Positions 8,466 to 16,393 of a stretch of 64,000 nucleotides of DNA are shown piece by piece. The stretch's first letter is position 1, and each line of letters begins with the position of its first letter. Position numbers and translations under genes: made by a program. This DNA comes from Vicinamibacterales bacterium (lineage in GTDB: Bacteria > Acidobacteriota > Vicinamibacteria > Vicinamibacterales > Fen-181). A model generated the notes under the pieces. The model did not search any database, was not told the DNA's origin, and saw only the letters and a program-made list of their open reading frames with translations. The stretch is taken from contig DASXVO010000028.1 in the NCBI GenBank assembly GCA_036504215.1, positions 1 to 64,000 of the forward strand. Direction: 5' to 3'.

Positions 8466-10282
8466 CCGGTATCGCCGTCTCGCCAGGGATCGTGGTCGGA
8501 CGCGCGGTGCTCCTCAAGCAGAACCCACTGGTCATCCGCTTTCCGATCGGCACCGATCGTGTCGAGGAGGAGATCGCACGCCTCGAGGAGGCGCGCGATC
8601 GATCGCGACGCCAACTCCACCAGATCAAGGCTCGAGTGGCAAACGGTCCGGGCGCCGAGCTGAGCTACCTGTTCGAAGCACAGTTGCTCATGATCGACGA
8701 CCCCATGCTCGTGGCGAGGGCCAGAGATCTCATCGCCTCCGAGCGCGTGAACGCCGAGTGGGCGGTGCAGCATGCGTTCGAGGACCTCTCGCGGATCTTC
8801 GACGGGGTCGAGGATGCCTACCTGCGCGAACGCAAGGGTGATGTCGCCGACGTGGTGGGGCGCCTCCGCATGAACCTCGGCCGCGGCCGAGGTCGGGGTC
8901 TGGAGCTGTTCCGCGACGTGGACGCCGCATCGGTGCTCATCGCCGACGAACTCACCCCCTCGATGGCCGTCCAGGTGGACTGGCAGAAGATTCTCGGGTT
9001 TGCCAGCGACACCGGGAGCCGCACGCACCACACCGCGATCCTCGCCAGGTCCCTGCACGTACCGGCGGTGGTTGGTCTCGGCCAGGCGAGCCAGGCGGTG
9101 AAGCCCGGGGTCATGGTCATCATCGACGGCACGGCGGGCGAGATCGTCATCGATCCTCCAGCCGGGATGGTGGAGGCGGTGCGGACACGGGTCGCGGCGG
9201 TGTCGGGACTCGCCGGGGCCAGGACCTCGGCGCGGCTGCCGGCCTCGACCGAAACTGCCGACGGGACGCCCATCGGGCTGCAGGCCAATATCGAGTTGCC
9301 GGACGATATCGCCACCGCTCGCGCCTACGGCGCCCGGGGCATTGGCCTGTTCCGATCCGAGTTCCTGCTCGCGATGACGCCCGCGGACACGCTGACCGAG
9401 GACATCCAGTACGAAGCCTACCGCACGCTGGTCGCGGGCATGGCTCCCGGCGTGGTGACCGTCCGCACGTTCGACGTGGAGGAGGACCAACTCCTGGCGT
9501 GGCCTCGTAGCGGGGGTGTCGGCGACCGTTCGGGAGGCAGGGCGCCGGGGCCCTCGCGCGGCCCGATGGGACTGCGCGCCATCAGGCTGAGCCTGGATCG
9601 GCGCGACGTCTTCAAGAACCAGCTGCGCGCGCTCCTTCGTGCGAGCCGCCACGGGCGCCTGCGGATCATCTTCCCGTTCGTGTCGGGCGTCGAGGAACTG
9701 CGCGAGGCGCGCGCCTTCCTGGTGGAGGCCGCCGAGGAACTGCGGGCACGGGGCGAGGCGCCTGCGGCCCTGCCGCCAGTGGGCGTGATGATCGAGATTC
9801 CGTCCGCCGCGATCACCGCCGATGTGCTGGCACGCGAGGCGGACTTCTTCAGCATCGGCACCAACGATCTCATCCAGTATTTGCTGGCCGTGGACCGCAC
9901 CGATGCCCGCGTGTCACACTTGTACGAACCGCTGCACCCGGCGGTGCTTCGCACGCTGCGAATGATCGTCCGGGCCGCCGCGCGGCACCACCTCCCGGTG
10001 TCGTTGTGCGGCGAGATGGCGTCCGATCCGGCGGTGCTGCCGCTGCTCGTCGGAATGGGCCTGACCGACTTCAGCATGAGCCCGGCGGCGTTGCCGCTGG
10101 CCCGACAGGTCATCGGTGGCCTCCGCCTCGCCGACGCCCGTCGCCTCGTGGCGCGCGTGATGCGCCTCACGACTGGGGCGGAGATCGAGCGATATCTTGC
10201 GCGCGCCAGGGGCGGGATGCCGGCCCGCCCCGTTTCACCGGGCAGCGAGTCCGGTACTGGAGGCTCGGGTGACGACGAGTGA
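8453..10282 (+). CDS. ptsI: Phosphoenolpyruvate-protein phosphotransferase (PTS enzyme I)
   Basis: 609 residues. The phosphohistidine is in GSRTHHTAILARS (the second histidine, His193). The PEP-binding C-terminal barrel has SIGTNDLIQY and the catalytic cysteine in SLCGEMASDP. One stretch departs from the family: the usual RTxDIGGDK reads RTFDVEEDQL, and the usual ENPxLGxRAIR is replaced by a Gly/Pro/Arg-rich insert ending in GPMGLRAIR. The arginines of both motifs remain. The start is GTG at 8453, inside ptsH. Enzyme I would charge HPr from PEP and so link the cluster to carbon state. Confidence 0.94.
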   Translation: MRRLTGIAVSPGIVVGRAVLLKQNPLVIRFPIGTDRVEEEIARLEEARDRSRRQLHQIKARVANGPGAELSYLFEAQLLMIDDPMLVARARDLIASERVNAEWAVQHAFEDLSRIFDGVEDAYLRERKGDVADVVGRLRMNLGRGRGRGLELFRDVDAASVLIADELTPSMAVQVDWQKILGFASDTGSRTHHTAILARSLHVPAVVGLGQASQAVKPGVMVIIDGTAGEIVIDPPAGMVEAVRTRVAAVSGLAGARTSARLPASTETADGTPIGLQANIELPDDIATARAYGARGIGLFRSEFLLAMTPADTLTEDIQYEAYRTLVAGMAPGVVTVRTFDVEEDQLLAWPRSGGVGDRSGGRAPGPSRGPMGLRAIRLSLDRRDVFKNQLRALLRASRHGRLRIIFPFVSGVEELREARAFLVEAAEELRARGEAPAALPPVGVMIEIPSAAITADVLAREADFFSIGTNDLIQYLLAVDRTDARVSHLYEPLHPAVLRTLRMIVRAAARHHLPVSLCGEMASDPAVLPLLVGMGLTDFSMSPAALPLARQVIGGLRLADARRLVARVMRLTTGAEIERYLARARGGMPARPVSPGSESGTGGSGDDE

Positions 10283-10637
10283 CATCACGAAGGTCGACAA
10301 GCCCTGGGGCTACGAGTTGCACTGGGCGAAGACGGATCGCTACGTGGGCAAGATCCTGCACATCACCGCCGGGCACGCGCTCAGCCTCCAGTATCACAAT
10401 CGGAAGGAGGAGACGATTCTGCTGTGGTCGGGCCTGCTGGCCTTCGAGATCGAACGGAACGGATCGCTGATCCGCACCGAGATGAAGCCGGGCGACAGGA
10501 TCCACGTCGCCCCGAAGACGGTTCATCGCATGACCGCCATCGAAGACTGCGATCTCTTCGAGGTCTCGACGCCAGAAATCGACGATGTGGTGAGGTTGGA
10601 GGATCGCTACGGGCGGGAGGATGCGCAGAAAACGTGA
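10269..10637 (+). CDS. Small cupin-fold protein (mannose-6-phosphate isomerase type II-like)
   Basis: 122 residues from the GTG at 10269, which has GGAGG (10259-10263) at good spacing and overlaps the ptsI stop by 14 bases. The motifs KPWGYELHWA, LSLQYHNRKEETILLWSG, GDRIHVAPKTVHRMTA and FEVSTPEIDDVVRLEDRYGR match the single-domain cupins related to the C-terminal half of mannose-1-phosphate guanylyltransferase/phosphomannose isomerase. Probable metal ligands are the histidines in QYHNRKEE and TVHRM and a nearby glutamate. The substrate is unknown. The overlap with ptsI implies coupled expression and perhaps a sugar-phosphate role. Confidence 0.85.
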   Translation: MTTSDITKVDKPWGYELHWAKTDRYVGKILHITAGHALSLQYHNRKEETILLWSGLLAFEIERNGSLIRTEMKPGDRIHVAPKTVHRMTAIEDCDLFEVSTPEIDDVVRLEDRYGREDAQKT

Positions 10638-10706
10638 GCTGGCGCACGTCGAGCACGGCTCGAGCCATGCTCCATCCGGCGATCCAGGGCCCCGGAGAAA
10701 GTGGTC

Positions 10707-10730
10707 GGAGCAGGCCGCGAGACCTGCTCC
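10707..10730. terminator. Candidate bidirectional terminator hairpin between cupin gene and ssb
   Basis: An 8-bp perfect inverted repeat (GGAGCAGG / CCTGCTCC) with an 8-base loop lies between two convergent genes. There is no clear T-tract on either side, so a rho-independent function is only a suggestion. Confidence 0.35.
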
Positions 10731-10822
10731 CCGGCATGGGCACTGGCTCGGTGGCTTCGTCTTCTGAGGTCTCGGCGACCTCTGTGTCGACCGCCAGACA
10801 CTGCGTTGGCAAATCCGACGTT

Positions 10823-11266
10823 CTAGAACGGCACCTCATCGTCCGCCGGCAGCCCGGCACCCAGGTCGGCGCCGGCGCCGGCGCCGGCGTGCTCGTGGGA
10901 CACCTCGCGCTCGCCGGTCTGGCTGCGGCCGCCGCCCCCGCCACCGAGCAGCACCACCCGGTTCGCGATGACCTCGGTCGTCGTCCGTTTGTTGCCTTCC
11001 TTGTCGTCCCAGCTGCGGGTCCGCAGCCGGCCTTCGACGTAGACCTGCTTGCCCTTGCGGAGATACTCGTTCACCGATTCAGCCTGCTTGCCCATCAGGG
11101 ACACGCGATGCCACTCGGTCTCCTCGCGGCGATTGCCGTCCTTGTCCTTGAAGACCTCGGTGGTGGCCAGACTGAAGTTCGCCACGGGCGTGCCGCCACC
11201 GGTATAACGCAGTTCGGCGTCCCTGCCCAGATTGCCCACGAGGATGACCCGGTTCACGGTGCCCAT
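10823..11266 (-). CDS. ssb: Single-stranded DNA-binding protein
   Basis: 147 residues. The OB-fold begins [21 protein letters not shown] and continues through [14 protein letters not shown] and [13 protein letters not shown] Gly/Ala-rich linker leads to the acidic tip DDEVPF, which recruits partner proteins. It follows ybgF by 59 bases in the same orientation, so it may be read with the Tol-Pal operon. Confidence 0.97.
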   Translation of the reverse strand: MGTVNRVILVGNLGRDAELRYTGGGTPVANFSLATTEVFKDKDGNRREETEWHRVSLMGKQAESVNEYLRKGKQVYVEGRLRTRSWDDKEGNKRTTTEVIANRVVLLGGGGGGRSQTGEREVSHEHAGAGAGADLGAGLPADDEVPF

Positions 11267-11325
11267 CGCAAAGTCCTTTCGAATGTCGTTTCACGAACGC
11301 CGAGTGGAAGAGCCGCCGTCTGCCG

Positions 11326-12192
11326 TCAGGGCTGGCTGGTTCCGGGTACTCGACGCGTCAACTGCTCGAGTCGCTGCCGGGCCAGTCGCCCGGCGTCCGA
11401 GTTCGGGTAGTTCTTCACCACGAACTCCCAGCTTTCGCGGGCCCGCTCCGTCTGGCCGAGCGCGTTCAGCGCGAGCCCCCGCTTGTAGTACATGTCGGGG
11501 ATCCGCTTGCTGTTCGGATAGTCCGCGACGCCCCGGTCGTACGCCGACGCCGCCTCGCGGAACATGCCTTGCTGATAGTAGCTCTCCCCGATGTAGTACT
11601 GCGCGTCACCCGCCTGCTCGGATCGCGGGAAGGTTCGAATGTAGTTCTCGAATCCGGAGACGGCGAGATTGTACTGACCACCGGCGTAGTCCGCCCAGGC
11701 CATGTCGTAGAGCCGCTGCGGCGAGATGCCGGGGTTCACGGCCTGCGACGGCGGATTCTGCCCGGCAGGCGCCACCTGCCCGCCCGCAGGCGGCTGATCG
11801 CCGGCCGGCGTCACCGTCGGCGTGCCACCTCCACCGGGCATCGCCATCCGCAGCGCCTCGAGTTCCTGCGAGAGCGAGCTGATTCGGACGTTGTTGTCGT
11901 CCACCTTCTCGCGCACGACCCGCACGTCGGTCGAGATCGTGTCCACGAGCAGCTTCTGGTCGGCGAACGCCTTCCGCGTCGTGCCGTTCTGTTCGTCCAG
12001 CTTCGTGGCAATCGTCCGGAGCGCATCAGTGAGCGCCGCGAGCCGTACCTGCAGCAGTTGCGTCTGCTCCTGCAGCATCCGGATGTCCGCCATCATCTGC
12101 TGGTGTTCCTTGTTGGCCGCCAGCGCGGGAAAGGACATCGCCGGAATCAACAGCGCGCCGACGACAACGCGCAGCAAAACGTGTCGAGCCAT
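11326..12192 (-). CDS. ybgF: Tol-Pal system protein YbgF/CpoB
   Basis: 288 residues from the ATG at 12192, which begins a signal peptide (MARHVLLRVVVGALLIPAMS, cleaved near FPALA). Residues about 28-105 are a coiled coil (the trimerisation domain), followed by a Pro/Gln/Gly linker. Three TPR repeats then cover roughly 160-285 (AWADYAGGQYNLAVSGFENY, then AQYYIGESYYQQGMF). CpoB coordinates outer-membrane constriction with peptidoglycan synthesis at division. It is the last tol gene before ssb. A longer reading frame upstream overlaps pal and is not used. Confidence 0.93.
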   Translation of the reverse strand: MARHVLLRVVVGALLIPAMSFPALAANKEHQQMMADIRMLQEQTQLLQVRLAALTDALRTIATKLDEQNGTTRKAFADQKLLVDTISTDVRVVREKVDDNNVRISSLSQELEALRMAMPGGGGTPTVTPAGDQPPAGGQVAPAGQNPPSQAVNPGISPQRLYDMAWADYAGGQYNLAVSGFENYIRTFPRSEQAGDAQYYIGESYYQQGMFREAASAYDRGVADYPNSKRIPDMYYKRGLALNALGQTERARESWEFVVKNYPNSDAGRLARQRLEQLTRRVPGTSQP

Positions 12193-12212
12193 ACGTGTAA
12201 CCCTGATCCGCG

Positions 12213-12806
12213 CTATTTCTGCGTGATCACGAAATGATCCCGTCGGTTCTTCGCCCAGGCGTCTTCCGAGTGCCCGGGATCGAACGGGAACTCCTTGCCA
12301 TAACTCACCGTGCGCAGCCGGTCGGCGGCGATGCCGAGGGACACGAGATACGTCCGCGCCGCCACGGCGCGCCGTTCGCCGAGCGCAAGATTGTACTCCG
12401 CGGTTCCCCGCTCGTCGCAGTGGCCCTCGACCGTGACGATCCATGTCGGGTACTTCTTGAGCAGGTCCGCGTTGCCGTCGAGCCGCTTTTGGCCGTCAGA
12501 CGAGATCTCCGCGCTGTCGTACTCGAAGAAGACGGGCTTGAGCGGGGAGTCCTTGTTCAGATCGTCGAGCGACCGCGACGACATGCTCGCTTCCTTGATG
12601 GGCGAGGGCGCCACGACCGTTGGTTCCGTCACTGGTTCGGGCGGCGCCGGCGGCTTGACCGGGGACGCTGGCACGGCGGTGGCCGGCGGCGGGGGAGGCG
12701 GGACCGGACGGGCGACCGGCGGCACCTTCTTGTGGCACCCACCGGCGGCCAGCATCAGCACGGCCACGAGCACGAGCAAAGCGGGGACGCCCCATCGAGT
12801 TCGCAT
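12213..12806 (-). CDS. pal: Peptidoglycan-associated lipoprotein Pal
   Basis: 197 residues. A lipoprotein signal peptide ends at Cys24 (LAAGGC, a slightly unusual lipobox). A Pro-rich linker follows, then the OmpA-like peptidoglycan-binding domain (about 85-197) with VEGHCDERGTAEYNLALGERRA, the diaminopimelate-binding motif. Pal anchors the outer membrane to peptidoglycan and is released by TolB. It sits 15 bases after tolB. Confidence 0.96.
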   Translation of the reverse strand: MRTRWGVPALLVLVAVLMLAAGGCHKKVPPVARPVPPPPPPATAVPASPVKPPAPPEPVTEPTVVAPSPIKEASMSSRSLDDLNKDSPLKPVFFEYDSAEISSDGQKRLDGNADLLKKYPTWIVTVEGHCDERGTAEYNLALGERRAVAARTYLVSLGIAADRLRTVSYGKEFPFDPGHSEDAWAKNRRDHFVITQK

Positions 12807-12821
12807 GTTCTCTCCTCTAGA

Positions 12822-14195
12822 TTACTGCTTCGACCAGTCCGGCGTCTGGTTGTTTCCGACCTTCGTGACTTGCCTCAGGTCCTTGCCCGTGCGCTCGATC
12901 GTGTAGATCTGGCGCTTGCCTGCTCGGGTGGAGCTGAATGCCAGGTGTCGGCCGTTCGGAGCATAGGCCGGGCTCTCGTTGCTGCCCTCGCCGAAGGTCA
13001 ACTGGCGACGCTCGCCGCTGGCCAGGTCCAACACCTTGATGTCGTATCCCGGGCCGGTCCGCGAGGAATACGCAATCTCGTTGTAGGGTGCCGGCGACCA
13101 GGTGGGACGGTCGCAATACGATTCCGACGTCTTCCTCACCAGGTTCAGGCCGTCCACGCCAACCACGTAGATCTGCGGCGAACCGGAGCGGTCGGACGTG
13201 AAGGCGATCTGCGTGCCTGTCGGGGACCAGGTCGGCGTCACGTCGCTCGACGGGTGGTTCGTCAGCCGTCGCACGCCGGATCCGTCACGGTTCATGACGT
13301 AGATCTCGGGGTTGCCGTCGCGGGTCGACATGAACGCAATCCGAGTCCCGTCGGGCGACCAGACCGGCAGGAAGTTCTCTCCCTGCCCCTTGGTCGGGTT
13401 CTCGATCGTTCCCTGGTAGATTGACGACACGAAGATGTCGGGGCTCCCGCGCCGGTACGACGTGTACGCGAGCGCGCGGCTGTCGGGCGACCAGGCCGGA
13501 TTGATGTTCAGACTGCGATTCACGGTCACGCGCCGCTGGTTGGCTCCGTCGTAATCAGCGATGTAGATCTCCTTCACGCTGCGGGGCTCGACCGTGCCGC
13601 CGACGCGCTCACCGTCCCGATCCGACACGAACGCGAGCTTCGTGCGCGCCACGCCCCTCAGGCCAAGCTGCTCCTGGAATACTTCGTCCGCGATCGTGTG
13701 CGCGTAGAGCCGGGGGTTCGCAGCAGACCCCGTGTACTCGCGTCCGAACACGGACTGACGCTCGCGCACCTTGTACATCTTCGCCTCGACCCGGATGGCG
13801 TCGCCCACTTTCTGCACGGTACCGATGATCAGACCATCCGCGCCGAGTTCGCGCCACCGATCGAAGGGCACGTCGGTCAGCGAACGCGCCGCCGGAATCG
13901 TCCCGTAGGTGTCGCGCGGGATCATGTCGAACTCCCGCTCGAAGCTCAGGTCGTCCCAGAGCACCTGGCCCATCGTCTTCGCCGCCTCGACCGTCTCCGC
14001 GTCGGTCGTCAGCGCCACGAAGTCGGGCACCGCAAAGCGCGGGGGCGCCCCTGGCTCGCCGGTGATCTGCACCGCGATCTGGCCTTGCTGCGGCGGCACG
14101 GGATTCTGCGCGGGCGGCTGCTGGGGAACCGCCAGCACAACGGCCGCGCACCCGGCCACGAGGATGAAGAGCGTCGAGAGGTTCTTTCGCAGCAT
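12822..14195 (-). CDS. tolB: Tol-Pal system beta-propeller protein TolB
   Basis: 457 residues with an N-terminal signal peptide. An N-terminal TolB domain (about 40-190) is followed by WD40-like PD40 repeats: AWSPDSRALAYTSYRRG, VWSPDGTRIAFMSTRDG, TWSPTGTQIAFTSDRSG and AYAPNGRHLAFSSTRAG. This periplasmic propeller binds Pal. The ATG overlaps the tolA stop by one base (TGATG), so translation is coupled. Confidence 0.96.
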   Translation of the reverse strand: MLRKNLSTLFILVAGCAAVVLAVPQQPPAQNPVPPQQGQIAVQITGEPGAPPRFAVPDFVALTTDAETVEAAKTMGQVLWDDLSFEREFDMIPRDTYGTIPAARSLTDVPFDRWRELGADGLIIGTVQKVGDAIRVEAKMYKVRERQSVFGREYTGSAANPRLYAHTIADEVFQEQLGLRGVARTKLAFVSDRDGERVGGTVEPRSVKEIYIADYDGANQRRVTVNRSLNINPAWSPDSRALAYTSYRRGSPDIFVSSIYQGTIENPTKGQGENFLPVWSPDGTRIAFMSTRDGNPEIYVMNRDGSGVRRLTNHPSSDVTPTWSPTGTQIAFTSDRSGSPQIYVVGVDGLNLVRKTSESYCDRPTWSPAPYNEIAYSSRTGPGYDIKVLDLASGERRQLTFGEGSNESPAYAPNGRHLAFSSTRAGKRQIYTIERTGKDLRQVTKVGNNQTPDWSKQ

Positions 14196-15007
14196 CAGCG
14201 TCTGTATTTGAACGTCAAGTGAACCGTCAGGGCCGGCTCGGTGTACGCCGCCGGCAGCGGCGGCAGTTGACGCAGCAGTTGCAGCGCCCGCTGCGCCGTC
14301 AGGTCGAGCGCCAGTGAACCGCTCGACTGTTCCGCCTCGATCGACGTGATACGTCCGTCGCGCAAGATCGTGAACCGGATCACGGTGGTGCCCACCACCT
14401 GCTGCTGCGAGTTCCAGTTCTCGCCGACCCGCCGGACCATCGTCTGAATGTAGTCCGGGCAGCAGAAGTTGCCGATGTCGAACCCGCCGCCAGTGCCGCC
14501 GCCGCCCGTCGACAGGCCGATCCCAAGGCCCGCAACGCCCGTGTCCGCAAGGCTCGAGCCGAACTTCTCCTGCGGGCCGGTGACCGGAATCCTTCCTCGC
14601 GCCCCCTCCGGCGCCGTCTTGATCTCCGGCTGCGGCTTCTCTGGCGCCTTGGTCGCCACGGCCTTCGTCTTCACCTTCGGCGACGGCACGGGCAGCGTCA
14701 TCTCCGGCGTCTTCGCCGCAGGCGGGCGCACCGCCTGCGGCCGCGACGGCGGCTCGGACACCGCCGCCTGCACCGGGCGGCCGCCCATCGGATTCGCGCC
14801 GCCGTTCATCGGCCCCATACCGCTGCCCAGGCTGATCGACATCACGACGGCCGGCGTATGCTGCTGCACACGCCCCAGCCAGTGCCCGGGGCCGAACAGC
14901 AGCATCGCGATGATCCCACCGTGCAGCACGAGCGAGAACCCGACCATCCGCGAGAGGCCCCGCGGGTCGTGTTCGCGATCGAGCAGGACGGCGGTCACCG
15001 GTTCCAT
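14195..15007 (-). CDS. tolA: TolA/TonB-family energy-transducing protein
   Basis: 270 residues. One membrane segment near residues 21-39 is preceded by a short cytoplasmic end. A Pro/Lys/Ala/Gly-rich periplasmic stretch follows, and a TonB-type C-terminal domain covers about 185-270 (VVGTTVIRFTILRDGRITSIEAEQ is typical, quoted here over two adjoining pieces). Position between tolR and tolB assigns the TolA role: transmitting proton-motive force to the outer membrane. The family match alone would not separate TolA from TonB. Confidence 0.88.
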   Translation of the reverse strand: MEPVTAVLLDREHDPRGLSRMVGFSLVLHGGIIAMLLFGPGHWLGRVQQHTPAVVMSISLGSGMGPMNGGANPMGGRPVQAAVSEPPSRPQAVRPPAAKTPEMTLPVPSPKVKTKAVATKAPEKPQPEIKTAPEGARGRIPVTGPQEKFGSSLADTGVAGLGIGLSTGGGGTGGGFDIGNFCCPDYIQTMVRRVGENWNSQQQVVGTTVIRFTILRDGRITSIEAEQSSGSLALDLTAQRALQLLRQLPPLPAAYTEPALTVHLTFKYRR

Positions 15008-15017
15008 CGCACGTGCC

Positions 15018-15479
15018 CTACCTTTGATCCGGCCACTTCGCCACGATGCCGACCTTCTCGACGCCGCCTTCCTTCAGCTTGTCCATCACGCTGATCAAGT
15101 CCTGCACGCTCAATCCGGCATCGCTCTGCAGGAAGACCTGATGGTCGGCCTTCCCAACCATCGCCTGGCGGATTCGCTCCTGCAGGATCTCGAGGCGCAC
15201 CGGCTCGTCGCCCAGATGCACGAGGTGATCGTTCCGGAAGGAGAGGGGCACGCTCACGAATATCCGTTGGTCGTTGATCTCCTGTGCACGCCGCGCCGAG
15301 GGAAGGTTCACGTCGAGGCCGCGCTGGAGCATCGGGGCCGTCACCATGAAGATGATCAGCAGCACCAGCATCACGTCCACCAGCGGGACGACGTTGATCT
15401 CGTTCAGTGAGGACACGACCCGCCGCGTCCGTGCCCGCCCGCTGCCGGCGCCGGTCTCGATCGCTTGAACCTTCGGCAT
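15018..15479 (-). CDS. tolR: TolR/ExbD biopolymer transport protein
   Basis: 153 residues. A single membrane helix (about 27-47) contains VVPLVDVMLVLLIIFMVTAP, where the aspartate is the conserved proton-path residue of ExbD/TolR. The periplasmic domain follows. It works with TolQ as the proton-driven motor. It is four bases after tolQ. Confidence 0.96.
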   Translation of the reverse strand: MPKVQAIETGAGSGRARTRRVVSSLNEINVVPLVDVMLVLLIIFMVTAPMLQRGLDVNLPSARRAQEINDQRIFVSVPLSFRNDHLVHLGDEPVRLEILQERIRQAMVGKADHQVFLQSDAGLSVQDLISVMDKLKEGGVEKVGIVAKWPDQR

Positions 15480-15483
15480 CGTC

Positions 15484-16257
15484 CTACGTGAAATTCCGCT
15501 CGGCGATGTTCAGGAACTCGAGCGCGAAGTCGTCCATCTGCGTCGCGAACAGCTTCACGCGGTGCGCGAGGTGATTGTAGAAATAGACGGCGGGAATCGC
15601 GGCGAACAACCCCGCAGCCGTCGCGATCAGCGCTTCGGCAATTCCGGGCGCCACGACCGCGAGGCTCGTCGACGCCGTCTGGCCGATGCTGTCGAACGCG
15701 GAGATGATGCCCCACACCGTGCCGAACAAGCCGATGAACGGCGTGATGCTGGCCGTCGTGGCGAGGAACGGCACCCGGCTCTCGAGCTTGTTGATCTCCA
15801 CGCTCGATGCGCGAAGGAGCGCCCGATCGAGCGCCACGATGCTCTTCAGCGTTGGGCGCGCCGGCGCGCTCCCAGGGGCGAGCGTCTGAGCCGTCACCGA
15901 CACCGAGGGCGGCTGGCGAAGCTGGCTGTTCAACTCCGCGTACCCTGACTGGAAGAGGCCCACGAGCGGACTGTCGCCGAGCGTCTTGCAGACCGCATGC
16001 ACCTCGGAGAACTTGCTGCTCTTGCGGAAGACGTCGAGGAACGTGCCGGACTGGCGCTCGGAGCGCCGGAACGACCACAGCTTGAAGAGGATGATGCCCC
16101 AGGAGGCGATCGAAAAGAGGATCAGGATCAGGAGGACGCCCTGAGCGATCGGACTGGAGCGGGCAACCAGACGGAACACATTCCCGCCCAGGCCGCCCTC
16201 GGGCGCGGCAGCGCCTTGCACCTGGAGTGCAAGCGCCAGGTATCCAAGCGTGCGCAA
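15484..16257 (-). CDS. tolQ: TolQ/MotA/ExbB proton channel protein
   Basis: 257 residues. A first helix lies at about 38-60, and two C-terminal helices carry ITPFIGLFGTVWGIISAF and the conserved PGIAEALIATAAGLFAAIPA. TolQ and TolR form the motor of the Tol-Pal system. The start is TTG at 16257, supported by GGAGG five bases upstream and by the absence of an in-frame ATG or GTG upstream. It is the first gene of the operon. Confidence 0.95.
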   Translation of the reverse strand: MRTLGYLALALQVQGAAAPEGGLGGNVFRLVARSSPIAQGVLLILILFSIASWGIILFKLWSFRRSERQSGTFLDVFRKSSKFSEVHAVCKTLGDSPLVGLFQSGYAELNSQLRQPPSVSVTAQTLAPGSAPARPTLKSIVALDRALLRASSVEINKLESRVPFLATTASITPFIGLFGTVWGIISAFDSIGQTASTSLAVVAPGIAEALIATAAGLFAAIPAVYFYNHLAHRVKLFATQMDDFALEFLNIAERNFT

Positions 16258-16302
16258 GCAGGCCTCCGCTTCATGGTTGACGCGCCGCTGGGACAGCGCA
16301 GA

Positions 16303-16337
16303 TACGCTAGCGTAGCACGCGTCAAAATGGCTGTCAA
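16303..16337 (-). promoter_or_regulatory. Candidate tolQ promoter with a 12-bp palindrome at -10
   Basis: On the - strand TTGACA (16337-16332) and TACGCT (16314-16309) are 17 bases apart. The expected start is about 45 bases before tolQ. The perfect palindrome TACGCTAGCGTA (16303-16314) covers the -10 element and start site and could be an operator. Confidence 0.55.
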
Positions 16338-16340
16338 ATG

Positions 16341-16351
16341 TATGATATCAT
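16341..16351 (+). promoter_or_regulatory. AT-rich TATGAT element and ATGATATCAT palindrome before recN
   Basis: In the divergent tolQ-recN spacer the + strand has TATGAT (16341-16346) within a small AT-rich patch. It overlaps a perfect 10-bp palindrome, ATGATATCAT (16342-16351). No good -35 sits at 17 bases, so this is a weak promoter or operator candidate for recN. Confidence 0.3.
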
Positions 16352-16393
16352 TGCGGTTCCCGGCTTTTCTCCCTGGTCCTCGCGGGGACACGC

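Noticed and set aside
11286-11300. GTTTCACGAAC as a parS half-site upstream of ssb
   Set aside because: Only one half matches and the other arm is absent.
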